Shown: in pieces, positions 20,301 through 26,069 of the stretch | How positions within the stretch are numbered: the first letter of the stretch is position 1 | Layout of the letters: every line of letters begins with the position of its first letter | Source of the DNA: Prosthecobacter sp. | GTDB lineage: Bacteria; Verrucomicrobiota; Verrucomicrobiia; Verrucomicrobiales; Verrucomicrobiaceae | Assembly: GCA_030833205.1 (NCBI GenBank) | Contig: JAURHS010000022.1 | Location: 1 to 34,082 of the forward strand | Length of the DNA stretch: 34,082 nt | Reading direction: 5' to 3' | The notes under the pieces: generated by a model | Databases searched by the model: none | The model's input: the letters and a program-made list of their open reading frames with translations, nothing else | Told to the model about the DNA's origin: nothing | Program-made: the position numbers and the translations under genes

Positions 20301-23300
20301 CAAGGATGGCAGCCCCAATCAAAATGGTAGCGCCGCTGCACCAGGGGCGCGCAGTGCGGCAGCGTGCTGGCGCGACGATCAAGGCCGCTTCTTGATGTTT
20401 GGAGGGCGGGGTCTGGGGACTTCAGGTAGCAGTGTCGGCGCGCTGAGTGATCTTTGGGCATTTGATCCTTCAAGCGGTCATTGGAGTGCTGTGGGGGGCA
20501 GCCGCGACCTCAATGCTGGAACGATCATGGATGGCAGCACGGCTTGGCCCGCAGCACGCTCCCACGCTGCGCTCTGGAAGGACTCCCAGCGGGGCATCCT
20601 TCTTTTCGCCGGTGCAGGAACCAATTCGTCTCCACTCAATGATCTGTGGTGTTATCAACCCTTTCTCAATCGTTGGGTAATCCTGCGTGCCGCGAGTGCA
20701 AGGCCACAAACCTCCATGATCGGTGAAATGGGGCAGGCAGGTGAGGGAGACTGGCCAGGCAGTCGCAGCGCAGCCACCTTCTGGAGCGATGCTGCGGGCA
20801 ACCACTGGCTCATTGGCGGCTACGGGCTGGGCAGCGCTGGAGCGGGGGCATTGGGTGATGTCTGGTGCCTGCAACGCGAGTCACTGCAATGGGCCTGCAT
20901 GAAGGGGCCGTTGTCAGCAGGCAGCCTGCCAGCGCCTGGCAGGCTTGGTGAGGCTTCCGACGCGACCAGCCCGGGGGCACGATCGCAATCCATGGCATGG
21001 TCAGCCAACGACGGTGATGTCTGGCTGTATGGAGGGCGAAACGCGAGCAGGCTTTACGGTGAGAACTGGAGTCTGGACTTGCCGGCGCTGCCCCAGCTCA
21101 GCCAAACCCAGGCCCGCGTTGCTGCGCCCATGGACCAGGGACAGGTCAGCCTTGAACTCTCCACGCGGGTGCAAACGCAGGGGCAGGCTTGCCGCGTGTG
21201 GTGGCGCATCGGCCGTCAACCCGACCTGAAAGATGCGGTGGAAAGCAGCTCCGATTCACTCACGGGAACCCAGTCAAGCGTGACCTCCTCGCTTCTGGTC
21301 AACCAAAGCGCCGCCACTTGGTTTTACCTTCAGGCCTGCTGCGAAAATGCTGCTGGTGTCGCCTTTTCACCCATCCTCAGCCTAGGCACTGAATCTGGGC
21401 TAAATCCGGCGCGCGTGCAATGGGAACAGACAACAAGCTCGATCGACGAGGCACAAATACTGGATGGCACGCCCGAAGCGGGGGTGCTGCGCGTCACGCT
21501 GCAACTCGATCGTCCTGCAGCAGGCATCATCATCGTCCCCATAGCACTTCAAGGTGAGGCCATTGAAGGTCGGGATTACATTCCCCCCGCCGCCGAGGTT
21601 TCCTTCCTCAACGGACAGACTCAAAGCTGGTTTGAACTACGGCTCAAGGACGACGGGATTCAAGAGGCACGAGAGAGCCTACAGATCACTCTGGGCGAGC
21701 CAAGCGGCCCGGCAGCGTTGGGTGCAGTGACGACCCATCAAGTGTTCATTGAGGACAATGATGTCGCGCCACAGATCCAAATCCAGCCGCGCTCGCAGTT
21801 TGCCAAAATTGGGGGGCCTGCAATCACGCTGGACTATGCCCTGTCTGCGGGCACCGAACCCTTCAGCCATCAATGGTCAAAGAAGGGCTTGGCTCTACCC
21901 GCCGCACGAGGCGCAGCATTGACCCTGCCAGCAATCAGCGCCAGTGCGGGTTTCTATGAGCTCACCATCTCCAACGCCACTGGCAGCGACAGCAGTACGC
22001 GCGCTCATTTGGTCATGCTGCAGCCCCTGCCTGCATTGGTCTCCGCGAAGTTGGGTGGCAGCGTGGCGCTCAAACAAATCGCTTTTGGATCCGGTCTGCC
22101 GCTGAGCTATCAGTGGTATCGTAAAATCGGTTTATCTGATGTGCCCTTGAGCCCGGCGGAATATTCAGGCGCTGATAGCGCAACGCTAAGCCTGAGCAAT
22201 CTCAGCGTCGAACACAGCGGCGAGTACTTCTGCCGTGTGTCGAATGAAACTGGGCAGGGCGAGTGCCACGCCGTCCTTCAGGTTGCGGGGGTGGCGCCCG
22301 AGATTTTGCCTCCAACTCTGCCTCAGGGATTCATTGGTGAGGTCTACCAGTTTCAGCTGCAGCTGAAGGATCCAATCAACGGCGGTTCTGGGAGCTTTGC
22401 TGCATCGGGTCTGCCAACGGGGCTTTCACTCACTGCTGGGGGCATGATTACGGGCAGGCCCACCTCAACAGCAGTCAACAAAACCGTGGTCTTTACGGCA
22501 CGCAACAGTTTGGGCAACGGCAAGAGCATTTCAGCAGAGATTGACATTGATGCCATGCCAACCAACATCCCAGGGACTTATCTTTCGCTTGGCAGTTTGG
22601 AGGGCGAGGCCATGAGGCTGGATGTCACGCTCAACACCTCTGCCGCCCTCAGCCTCAAGATCACCAGTGATGATGGCAGCATCAGCGCGCGTGCATTGGG
22701 AGTCTATGACTCCGCCAAAGACCAACTGAGCGCATCCTGCCTCATCAAACCACCTGGACGATTCGCGCCGCTGCTGCTAGAACTGACCATGAGCGGCGAC
22801 CATCTCAGCGGTCGCTGGGTGCAGCCACTGAATTTTCAGGTGCTTGGCGGGTTCAGTGGATATCGGCAGGTCTGGAACACAACGCGCAGCCCGCGCAACC
22901 AAAGTGGCTACCACAACCTGCTGCTGCAACCACCCGCCGAGTTACGAGGGGATCTGGATCTGCCGCAGGGAACTGGCTACGCAGCCTTCACAATTTCCGC
23001 CACCAACGGCGGGCTGTCACTAAGCTCCCGCGATGCTCTGGGAGTTTCCTACACGGGCTCGAGCTTTCTGGGGCCGGAGGGCCAGGTGGCGGTGGTGTGC
23101 CATAATTCCAGCAATGCCAGCACACTCTTTGGCGTCCTTAACCTGCGTGCCTCACCCGCCTCAATCCAAGACCCCAACCCTGTCGTGGGCAATTTGCAGT
23201 GGAGTAAGGCGGCAATCGCTAGCCTCAGCCACCGCACTTATCGCCGTGGTTTTGAGACCTTGGATCTCGAGGCGGTGGGCGGCCGTTATCGCGCGCCGCC

Positions 23301-23676
23301 AATCGGCACCATTTTCATGAACCTTCCCCGATCCGCGCAGAACAATGCAAGATTGTTGTTCTCGCAAGGAGGGCTGTTGCCAGGCGAGTTTGCCCTGCGG
23401 TTCGACAATCCCGTTGGTTCTTTGCAAAAAGTAACCACGCCCAGCGCGCTCAAGCTGGTTTTCAGCCCATCCACGGGATTGTTCTCCGGCAGCTTCAGCA
23501 CTACCCAAAGCGGACCAACACGCCTTGTGAACTTCAGCGCGATGGCGGTGCCAGATGCGTTGAGCTGGCGGGCCGCAGGCCATTTCCTTGTTCCCGATCT
23601 ACCGCAGCCTGGACAGACGCTTCTGAGCTCACCCGTCCTCAGCGGCTTGATTCAAATGCTTCCTCTTGAACCCTAA
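8302..23676 (+). CDS. Giant secreted multidomain protein: YHYH, Lcl repeats, sulfatase, metallophosphoesterase, kelch propeller, Ig-like arrays
   Basis: The product is 5124 residues. The start is ATG 8302, giving signal peptide MKAFVALAALLPLVLRA; an earlier ATG at 8170 lacks a signal. Approximate order: YHYH domain 85-350 (YHYH at 236-239 and again at 296-299); Gly/Ser/Thr repeat 381-451; two Lcl/DUF1566 domains 565-697 and 704-920; choice-of-anchor-D/HYDIN-like 927-1037; module A 1040-1606; putative-Ig 1608-1699; sulfatase 1700-2153; Ig, FN3-like and Ig-like 2157-2438; module A' 2439-3013; purple-acid-phosphatase-like N-domain and metallophosphoesterase 3014-3473; anchor-D-like; cadherin-like 3753-3848; six kelch motifs 3849-4263; Calx-beta 4367-4489; Ig pair and putative-Ig 4490-4753; C-terminal domain to 5124. 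Phosphoesterase ligands are all present (D3128, H3130, D3160, N3210, H3211, H3330/3331, H3389, H3391). The sulfatase has D1708/D1709 and D1979/N1980, but CSVTR at 1753. Probably an extracellular or surface ester hydrolase and adhesin. No sorting motif is seen at the C-terminus. Confidence 0.9.
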   Translation: MKAFVALAALLPLVLRAHDLPSTDKEALRAHLLEEYLQQHPGKPMTRLKARPAPQALPKTLRRPVNVAAASAFDFTALLGAAAALPPSGNGLLMAASFAPFKPKVRFNWDSSTFFLESDNMPEGMPNRMFGITTWQQQVPIAAAYFAHSISNENDAASLGYQQPNVWRIPLVPVPSASPITIYNPPAPPTNFLRGAVALASNGVAIFNPSNNGGNVSYEIGELDIYGGHCGLADDYHYHIVPTHLYSRFGGPLGDDKPAAWALDGYPIYGFVEPDGSARQGLDNEGGHDHGNGWGYHYHAVGNTSVDATHPFGTPQSPYLMKAFHGTVVNYGNQVDGQPAVGNLRGDGTGGYNAKAVAGAYIVAMMNPAPLTTDGNGHLNLVSGVSLTNCVTTYGSSTVSCSSTASLTVGHAVVGYGVANNARIKTILSGNSFELSQPALASSSGRSFSVVPMTTASADAWLMRVNMGGVDYDECWTLNRKALPRSLTMTWRAQALIGGALGGPVLTTTQTYTPTAGSASGNRITAYPMAAWSEVKLPDTSQAISSTNTFGEDSDYATAPQANPQSFTDNGNGTITDNVTGLMWQKLDAGEMTWENAVTNAASQTTGGYSDWRLPNPHELMSLFNYEAGNPAMNSTYFPLNGLGAEYWWSRDSFGISTSNVWAVNAGGGVGPKPKSETISAGGSLRYHARYVRLAQANMTHNYINHLDGTVTDTDTALMWTQMPGSAMTWEAALSWAENLSAGGYSDWRLPNIKELQTLTDYALASSSSASANLKPALNRTLFAKTMSPCGLTSGSAVITTNDTSDLAVGMTVVDPFSVAGAYIDHATAPYITAINPNISFTLSTAAKATKSNLILRALPRATAYWSSTSNKGTPTEAWLLEMGVNTSVPANEGPNRGAQGIISYQAKTASFPAFAVRSATLTTSLSVTLAGNTLTDSLGTVSFGNVDVGSTQSKTFTITNTGSTTLNISGLSLDGTGGNSFAVVTTPAATLAAGASSDFSLSFTPQSFGNKVAALHIASDDAGNPSFDINLAGSGYIAPPTISQVGLNPISPTSSDSANITARISPGAFGSISSVSLQYDFGPQVTADVFRETFAMTASNNWAGSGALNAWSTSGAGATRQANFGSNRSAPITLSNCGTVEGSNTVTCGSTANLWPGMILIGPGLAANCSIASIGSGTTLQLNAPATATSNSATLTANGLSLTNCTTSAGSNTVSCDSTLGLVVGMSLSGTGLANNATVSSITSGSSFLMSANPLTPGTGLTLTVSGNALEFQGASASLSTATATSPAINATGSAGFVEFYVQTRDLNSLLPNNQWTFQVSPDGGTTWNTRLTEDWSGSSLSLNNVVTNAAGNAGGSSTVTCASTVGLSVGRSVSSLPVYVTGNTTAGSAIVTSTTTGNLKVGMFVTSTGTTLPAAVRILSIDSASQFTMTANAGANGTAINIAATVFAGNATVASITNSTSFTLSAAAYADTSAAPISAFASSLNHGFTTKADGGSQPYRYALDASERSANLKLRFQYAGGTVTQPTRAPRVSIDDIVVNSTQGLAPVTLAMFDDGQHGDGAANDGVWGASIPPQADGATLYYRIIANDALAGASTSSNASFTVAPAPTISTTSPLPAGSTLTAYSQTLSASGGSGSGYVWSLVSGALPAGLSLSSSGLLNGTATAAGNFNFSVEVTDSAGRSAIKPMTLSISAQTAPNIVVIITDDQGWGDVGYHSPPGQVPIQTPTMDSFGTSRAGSIRLERFYATTVCSVTRSTFLTGRNAIRHATNNERGTDLSEHLLPQTLKSAGYQTYLCGKWHMGGSDKNTSYLSVNGVNTRIIKEGLQYAPYNRGFDSHYGQYSGAIDYFTHMSAEAEVPDKPDWWLNGVQQDGPSEHTDSQNTGGWSPNLLADKAISHIQNRDPSKPMYLHLAFNSIHGPVSAPPALITKYQNLGVTNTNRRLISAAVDGMDQAMGRVLAALDAAGITNNTLVIWFGDNGGDEIKGSLNDPLRGDKGDSYDGGLREVAGISWPGVLPEGGVISHQYVWVGDLFPTICAATGVTPQNSKPLDGVNLWPNLLTATSSNSTTERPGNAPLITDTAAPIAIKKFIDPVGGGSKDFKLRRSRVGNSTVTELFNLSTDEYETTDLSGIAAYASIVTELTNSITAISPDNNKPYIGPALITASVPAGGGIELYAPFTSYKAPTVQWRKNGVNIPGATSFTQVTDTLGTLVSGSYTTKLMISNASAADAATYDVMVSNVGGSSSSASGVLSVTSAAPQLNLPVFSKGSTATLTWAAVPGAVNYSIERSSTSDFSVVTETLTSSVTSVTFTNLAAGSSHYYRARAGDGSSFGAAGAVVSSTQDAASPILLITSPANAITVTSGSITLRGSAVDALSGISSVTVNGVAAASANGFADWSLTLPLVPGLNTLTATATDGASPDGNSSQTSISLTYRADGPNISAVSVTPTVPNFLDPTRILAQVAPAPGGSVASVRVDYDSGTPLSLPVLRETFTNTSSNNWNGSAALNAWTTVGAGNVRQAVAQSNRTAAIAISNASTTAGSSTVTCASTAGLWPGMLITGPNIPGSINGSNTGNTTVASVSNATSFVLSQSATASGSGLNLTACGVTLSNATTSAASVVVTCDSTAGLISGMALSGTGLAGNATVASVSSATSFSMNVAPTTPGSGLTLAASGAAAEFNGGTANLSESMLTTTNAINTTGAAGFVEFYVQTRDLFANNNCGWAFQVSSDNGATWNTRLSEDWTSKTVNLSAVITNAGAASAGSTSVTCADTSALSAGRSLLMAPINVTLGLTLGSSTATCSNTTGLLPGMFISATGIPNNTRIGSITPNVSLTLVTGNPGTAVSATASNASAAAAASCFASGTTISSITNATTFVISTAAYANTASASFAAYATTINHGFTLFHYDLVGAELGPQTKIRFQATGYSAVAPTRSPRISIDDLVVATTAPPPTLSITLFDDGLHGDGAANDGLWGGSIPALPGGTSVSFKVIATGGDGSSSTNPASGVYGYVVNATLTDATVSRAEFLGIPTSSGITLNLVFASDQEVYVEYGTVAGRFDQSTPPAIFPAAAGPVEISLSGLNADCDYFYRLRHRAAGTQAAFAARPERRFHTARPANRPFTFTITADPHLDEATDVDLFKTTMANIRADQPDLHIDLGDIFMTDKLATTRADLGGGLINAERVMLRASMLRSLFEETCHSVPFFYTSGNHEAEYGYLFAAAADKQNNIPAWNLRARKALYPTPVPSAFYGGNSTPLDYNGGSLGLLENYYAWQWGDALFIVLDPFWNTMANPTSAAGGNWNWSLGKAQYDWLAQTLRNSSAKFRFVFTHHLVGGTDSARGGTEVARRYEWGGRNADDSAGFALNRPGWEKPIHDLLKEHGVQAVFHGHDHLYGYQTLDGIVYLECPQPGTPNFTSLGSAADGQYSDGVLLPNSGHIRVEVGVEQAVCSYVRAYRSSDENFTRHNRDIGHSFTMAALPMAILELRDDSGVILGTGDTLDFGNVTTGRPATMNLKVHNTGNLELSLSAIQCSGPWLCGLNSGTLPAGGSLDLSLTLTALASGALQGTLALVSNDFLNPAFSVNLAAHAGAAQSLSFAPIGMQDAGALLTPSATASSGLPVSFTVTQGADLVQWEGGALRLNKSGSVTLRAVQAGNAEYGAVSASQSFLVRRLSSELRLDPPPPASAWWQSSVMLETRSAQHGGTVSLQVTSGPGLLQGNRLSFTGKGNVMLRAFLPATDVYDAGLVEFSIVARDAVALNAINGGFSGRVNDQLKGRVSFSNLAGLEEPVTVEFLGLPSHGRVSWVGSAGDFLYQPDPGFEGEDRFTFCARQLGEASNVAEVLLLIRSRLADWTWQGGQAGANAKAVLSPVNGDDRSPCPGARAASVHWSDNDGRRMLFGGWGYGGNSGPGLLADLWCQDPITARWLLLKEPTEINASRVVGEVGVERSGQSPGGRSEACWWIGSDGALWLFGGQGLDSHGKPALMADLWRLNLTTLLWTCIKDGSPNQNGSAAAPGARSAAACWRDDQGRFLMFGGRGLGTSGSSVGALSDLWAFDPSSGHWSAVGGSRDLNAGTIMDGSTAWPAARSHAALWKDSQRGILLFAGAGTNSSPLNDLWCYQPFLNRWVILRAASARPQTSMIGEMGQAGEGDWPGSRSAATFWSDAAGNHWLIGGYGLGSAGAGALGDVWCLQRESLQWACMKGPLSAGSLPAPGRLGEASDATSPGARSQSMAWSANDGDVWLYGGRNASRLYGENWSLDLPALPQLSQTQARVAAPMDQGQVSLELSTRVQTQGQACRVWWRIGRQPDLKDAVESSSDSLTGTQSSVTSSLLVNQSAATWFYLQACCENAAGVAFSPILSLGTESGLNPARVQWEQTTSSIDEAQILDGTPEAGVLRVTLQLDRPAAGIIIVPIALQGEAIEGRDYIPPAAEVSFLNGQTQSWFELRLKDDGIQEARESLQITLGEPSGPAALGAVTTHQVFIEDNDVAPQIQIQPRSQFAKIGGPAITLDYALSAGTEPFSHQWSKKGLALPAARGAALTLPAISASAGFYELTISNATGSDSSTRAHLVMLQPLPALVSAKLGGSVALKQIAFGSGLPLSYQWYRKIGLSDVPLSPAEYSGADSATLSLSNLSVEHSGEYFCRVSNETGQGECHAVLQVAGVAPEILPPTLPQGFIGEVYQFQLQLKDPINGGSGSFAASGLPTGLSLTAGGMITGRPTSTAVNKTVVFTARNSLGNGKSISAEIDIDAMPTNIPGTYLSLGSLEGEAMRLDVTLNTSAALSLKITSDDGSISARALGVYDSAKDQLSASCLIKPPGRFAPLLLELTMSGDHLSGRWVQPLNFQVLGGFSGYRQVWNTTRSPRNQSGYHNLLLQPPAELRGDLDLPQGTGYAAFTISATNGGLSLSSRDALGVSYTGSSFLGPEGQVAVVCHNSSNASTLFGVLNLRASPASIQDPNPVVGNLQWSKAAIASLSHRTYRRGFETLDLEAVGGRYRAPPIGTIFMNLPRSAQNNARLLFSQGGLLPGEFALRFDNPVGSLQKVTTPSALKLVFSPSTGLFSGSFSTTQSGPTRLVNFSAMAVPDALSWRAAGHFLVPDLPQPGQTLLSSPVLSGLIQMLPLEP
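9442..9654 (+). repeat. Copy 1 of a ~70-residue Ser/Thr/Gly repeat
   Basis: The encoded segment follows the pattern N-C-x-T-x-x-G-S-S-T-V-(S/T)-C-x-S-T-x-x-L-x-V-G, then a short strand, N-x-x-I-x-x-I-x-S-G-x-S-F-x-L-S. Ten recognisable copies occur in the giant protein; this one links the YHYH domain to the first Lcl domain. Such modules are predicted beta-strand spacers seen in large secreted and phage-tail proteins. Confidence 0.65.
10663..10872 (+). repeat. Copy 2 of the repeat, inserted inside the second Lcl/DUF1566 domain
   Basis: The Lcl domain runs from HLDGTVTDTDTALMW through YSDWRLPNIKEL to NRTLF, is interrupted by this copy (CGLTSGSAVITTNDTSDL, then ITAINPNISFTLSTAA), and resumes with ATAYWSSTSNKG. 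The first Lcl domain of the same protein has no such interruption. The copy is therefore an insertion in frame at a loop before the YW(S/W)S strand. Confidence 0.6.
11419..13119 (+). repeat. Large internal module A (first copy), containing four repeat units
   Basis: About 567 residues, from PPTISQVGLNPISP to NASFTVAPAP. Landmarks shared with module A' (15616-17343) are RETF..(S)NNW.GS.ALNAW, GFVEFYVQTRDL, W.FQVS.D.G.TWNTRL.EDW, NHGFT, PRVSIDDIVV and FDDGQHGDGAANDGVWG. Inside are repeat units at about 11699-11901, 11902-12105 and a nested pair at 12340-12725. The DNA copies have diverged at many third positions, so the duplication is not recent. Confidence 0.75.
15616..17343 (+). repeat. Large internal module A' (second copy), containing four repeat units
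   Basis: About 576 residues, from GPNISAVSVTPTVPN to NPASGVYGYVVNA. It has the same landmarks and order as module A: RETFTNTSSNNWNGS, GFVEFYVQTRDL, TWNTRLSEDW, NHGFT, PRISIDDLVV, FDDGLHGDGAANDGLWGGS. Repeat units lie at about 15892-16122, 16123-16325 and a nested pair at 16559-16975. Module A precedes the sulfatase and A' precedes the metallophosphoesterase, so each enzyme domain has its own copy. Confidence 0.75.
19846..21090 (+). repeat. Six kelch motifs (predicted beta-propeller) inside the giant protein
   Basis: Six units of roughly 60-75 residues repeat the pattern P-G-(A/S)-R-(S/A)-x-x-x-x-W-x-D-x-x-G-x-x-x-L-(F/I/Y)-G-G, then D-L-W. The hallmark positions are PGARAASVHW, PGGRSEACWW, PGARSAAACW, PAARSHAALW, PGSRSAATFW and PGARSQSMAW, each followed by FGG, FAG, IGG or YGG. 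This fits a six-bladed kelch/galactose-oxidase-like propeller, usually a binding or scaffold module. No galactose oxidase Cys-Tyr active site was recognised. Confidence 0.8.
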
Positions 23677-23693
23677 AGCCAACCCAACACCTG

Positions 23694-26054
23694 ATGCCAA
23701 TCCCTCGCATTTTTCTCATCGCTCTTGCCCCGATTTCAATCGAGCTGCTGGCTCATACGCCTGATCCCTCCATCAGCGGTCGCTCAGAGCTGCGGCGCAG
23801 CCAGCTTGTGGCACAGTGGCAACGCCATCAACCCAAGATTGCCTCGGCCTCCTCCATGCTCCCACTTGCCGCTGCCGCCGCGCAAAGCGCGCAGCAGGCT
23901 CCGGCAACAGCGAAGCCGTTTTTGCCCTTCACCAAACTCGACCTGCATGCCGACGCTGAATTCCTCTGGGTCGGCTCCAATGGACTGCCTGATCACGACA
24001 TGATGGTGGGCATCACCGCGTGGCAGCAGCAGCTGCCGCTGCCACAAGACTACCGCGGCGACAACGCCTGGCGCCTGCCACTCAAGCCGCGACCTGCATC
24101 CAAGCCTGCCATGCTTCACAATCAGTTTCTTCGCGGCGCCGTGGCGCTGGCCGTCAATGGCGTGCCCATCTTCAATCCACAAAACAACCGCGGTGAAGTG
24201 GCGCAGGAAATCGGTGAGCTTGACCAATGGGGCGGGCACTGCGGCCGCGCCGATGACTATCACTACCACATCGCGCCACTGCATCTTCAGGCCCAGGCTG
24301 GTGTCGGCATGCCCATTGCCTTTGGATTGGATGGCTACCCGCTCTACGGACCCAACGAGCCCAAGGGTGGTGCACCGCGAAACCTGGATCTCTGCCATGG
24401 CCACGAGCACGACGCCATGGGCTATCATTATCATGCCAGCCTGCGCATGCCCTATGTGATGGCAGGCTTTCACGGCGAAGTCGGCATGCAGGGCGATGGC
24501 GTGGAGCCACAGCCGCGCGCCCAACCCCTGCGCGAAGCGCTGCAGGCCCTGCGAGGGGCCAGCATCAACGAATTCAAACGCCACCCCAAGGGCTTTGCCG
24601 TCGGCTACAAGCTGCAGGGCCAACAGCACTGGGTACGCTATGAAATGCTCTCAGAGACCCAGTACCGTTTTGAGTTCATTGACGGCAGGGGGCAGCGCGA
24701 GGAGCAACTCTACAACCGTCGCAGCGGCGTCGGCGCAGACCGACCCAAGGGGCAAGCCAGGCAGAGTGGGCGCATGCCGCGCGCCAGCGATCCTGATCCC
24801 GCTGCTGCCGAGCCCGCCGCGGCTCCACAATCGCCCGTCAGCGGTTTTCAACTCAGCAGCCCCGCCTTTGGCAACGGCGGCACCCTGCCACTTGCCTTTA
24901 GCGGCAATGGCGCGGGACAAAGCCCACCGCTGCAGTGGAAAGGCGAGCCGGTGGGCACCCGCGCCTTTGCCCTGCTCATGGAGCACACCGACCGCGAAGG
25001 CGAAGTCAAAAGCTATTGGCTGCTGGCCAACCTTCCAGCATCCCTGCACAGCCTCGCCGCCAACGCGCAGGGTGTTGGCGCAGTTGGCAGCAGTTTCCGC
25101 GGCAAGCAGGGATACGAGCCGCCACACTCGCGAGGCCCCGGCCTCAAGACCTACACCCTTCGCTTGTTTGCCCTCTCCAAGACTCTATCCCTGCCCGCCG
25201 ATCAGAAGACATGGCAGCGGCAATCCCTGCTCCAAGCCATGCAGGGCCTGGTGCTGGGCAGCGCGGTATTGGAGGTGACTCATGACAGCAGCGCTGCGGA
25301 GGCATCCGCCCCTGAGCCCACCTCAACGCGCAAGCTCACGCCGACGAAGACAAGCGCACAGAGTGCCGGTCTGGGCTCCAGCGTCCCCGTTGTTGAGCCC
25401 GCAAGGCCCAAGGGCGGCAAGAACAAGGACGAGCCCAAAGGCAAGGCCGGCGGCCTGATCAAGCCCTCGATGGATGACACTCTCAATCTCAATGTCTATG
25501 CCGACAACTGGTTCATGCTCTACATCAATGGCCGCCTCGCCGCCGTGGACAGCATTCCCTTCACGCCGCACAATGTGATCAGCGTGCAGATCCTCCCGGA
25601 ATACCCGATGACCATCGCCATTCTGGCCAAGGACAATGCCGACCCAACCACGGGTTTGGAATACGGCTCGCAGATTGGTGATGCCGGACTTTGCCTAAAG
25701 TTCTCCGATGGCACAGTGAGCAATGCCAGATGGAAGGCGAAGTCCTTTTTCCATGGGCCCATGGGTGGCAACACGCAAGCTCCCAAGGTCTCAAGGCAGC
25801 CGCTGCCGCCCAACTGGTGGGCTGTGGACTTTGATGACCGCGCCTGGCCACAGGCCAAAACCTACAGCACCGAGGAAGTGGATCCGAAGGCCCCGTTTTT
25901 TGAGGCGGATTTTCAAGGCGCCAGCTTCATCTGGAGTGAGGATCTGGCGCTGGACAACACGGTCATCTTTCGCACCCGCATCGACAAACCAGGATGGAAG
26001 GCGCGTTGGAACACCCAACCCGATCTCGATGTCAGCAAAGCCCCTCAGGAATAA
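23694..26054 (+). CDS. Secreted YHYH-domain protein with PEBP-like and C-terminal lectin-like domains
   Basis: The 786-residue protein has a signal peptide ending near LAHT. A YHYH domain (about 75-270) follows, clearly homologous to that of the upstream giant protein: shared segments are ITAWQQQ/ITTWQQQ, FLRGAVALA.NGV.IFNP, EIGELD..GGHCG.ADDYHYH and LDGYP.YG. YHYH lies at 189-192 and again at 244-247. A PEBP/YbhB-like domain (about 383-530) has SPPLQWKGEP and GPGLKTYTLRLFAL, but lacks the DPDxP and HRY residues of classical PEBP. A Ser/Pro/Lys-rich linker leads to a C-terminal domain (about 590-775) with NWFMLYING, WWAVDFDDRAW and DNTVIFRTRI, resembling galactose-binding-like folds. It starts 17 bases after the giant gene's stop and is followed after 15 bases by the sulfatase gene, so the three probably form one operon. 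Its biochemical role is unknown. Confidence 0.85.
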   Translation: MPIPRIFLIALAPISIELLAHTPDPSISGRSELRRSQLVAQWQRHQPKIASASSMLPLAAAAAQSAQQAPATAKPFLPFTKLDLHADAEFLWVGSNGLPDHDMMVGITAWQQQLPLPQDYRGDNAWRLPLKPRPASKPAMLHNQFLRGAVALAVNGVPIFNPQNNRGEVAQEIGELDQWGGHCGRADDYHYHIAPLHLQAQAGVGMPIAFGLDGYPLYGPNEPKGGAPRNLDLCHGHEHDAMGYHYHASLRMPYVMAGFHGEVGMQGDGVEPQPRAQPLREALQALRGASINEFKRHPKGFAVGYKLQGQQHWVRYEMLSETQYRFEFIDGRGQREEQLYNRRSGVGADRPKGQARQSGRMPRASDPDPAAAEPAAAPQSPVSGFQLSSPAFGNGGTLPLAFSGNGAGQSPPLQWKGEPVGTRAFALLMEHTDREGEVKSYWLLANLPASLHSLAANAQGVGAVGSSFRGKQGYEPPHSRGPGLKTYTLRLFALSKTLSLPADQKTWQRQSLLQAMQGLVLGSAVLEVTHDSSAAEASAPEPTSTRKLTPTKTSAQSAGLGSSVPVVEPARPKGGKNKDEPKGKAGGLIKPSMDDTLNLNVYADNWFMLYINGRLAAVDSIPFTPHNVISVQILPEYPMTIAILAKDNADPTTGLEYGSQIGDAGLCLKFSDGTVSNARWKAKSFFHGPMGGNTQAPKVSRQPLPPNWWAVDFDDRAWPQAKTYSTEEVDPKAPFFEADFQGASFIWSEDLALDNTVIFRTRIDKPGWKARWNTQPDLDVSKAPQE

Positions 26055-26069
26055 CAATCCCCAAGCCTC

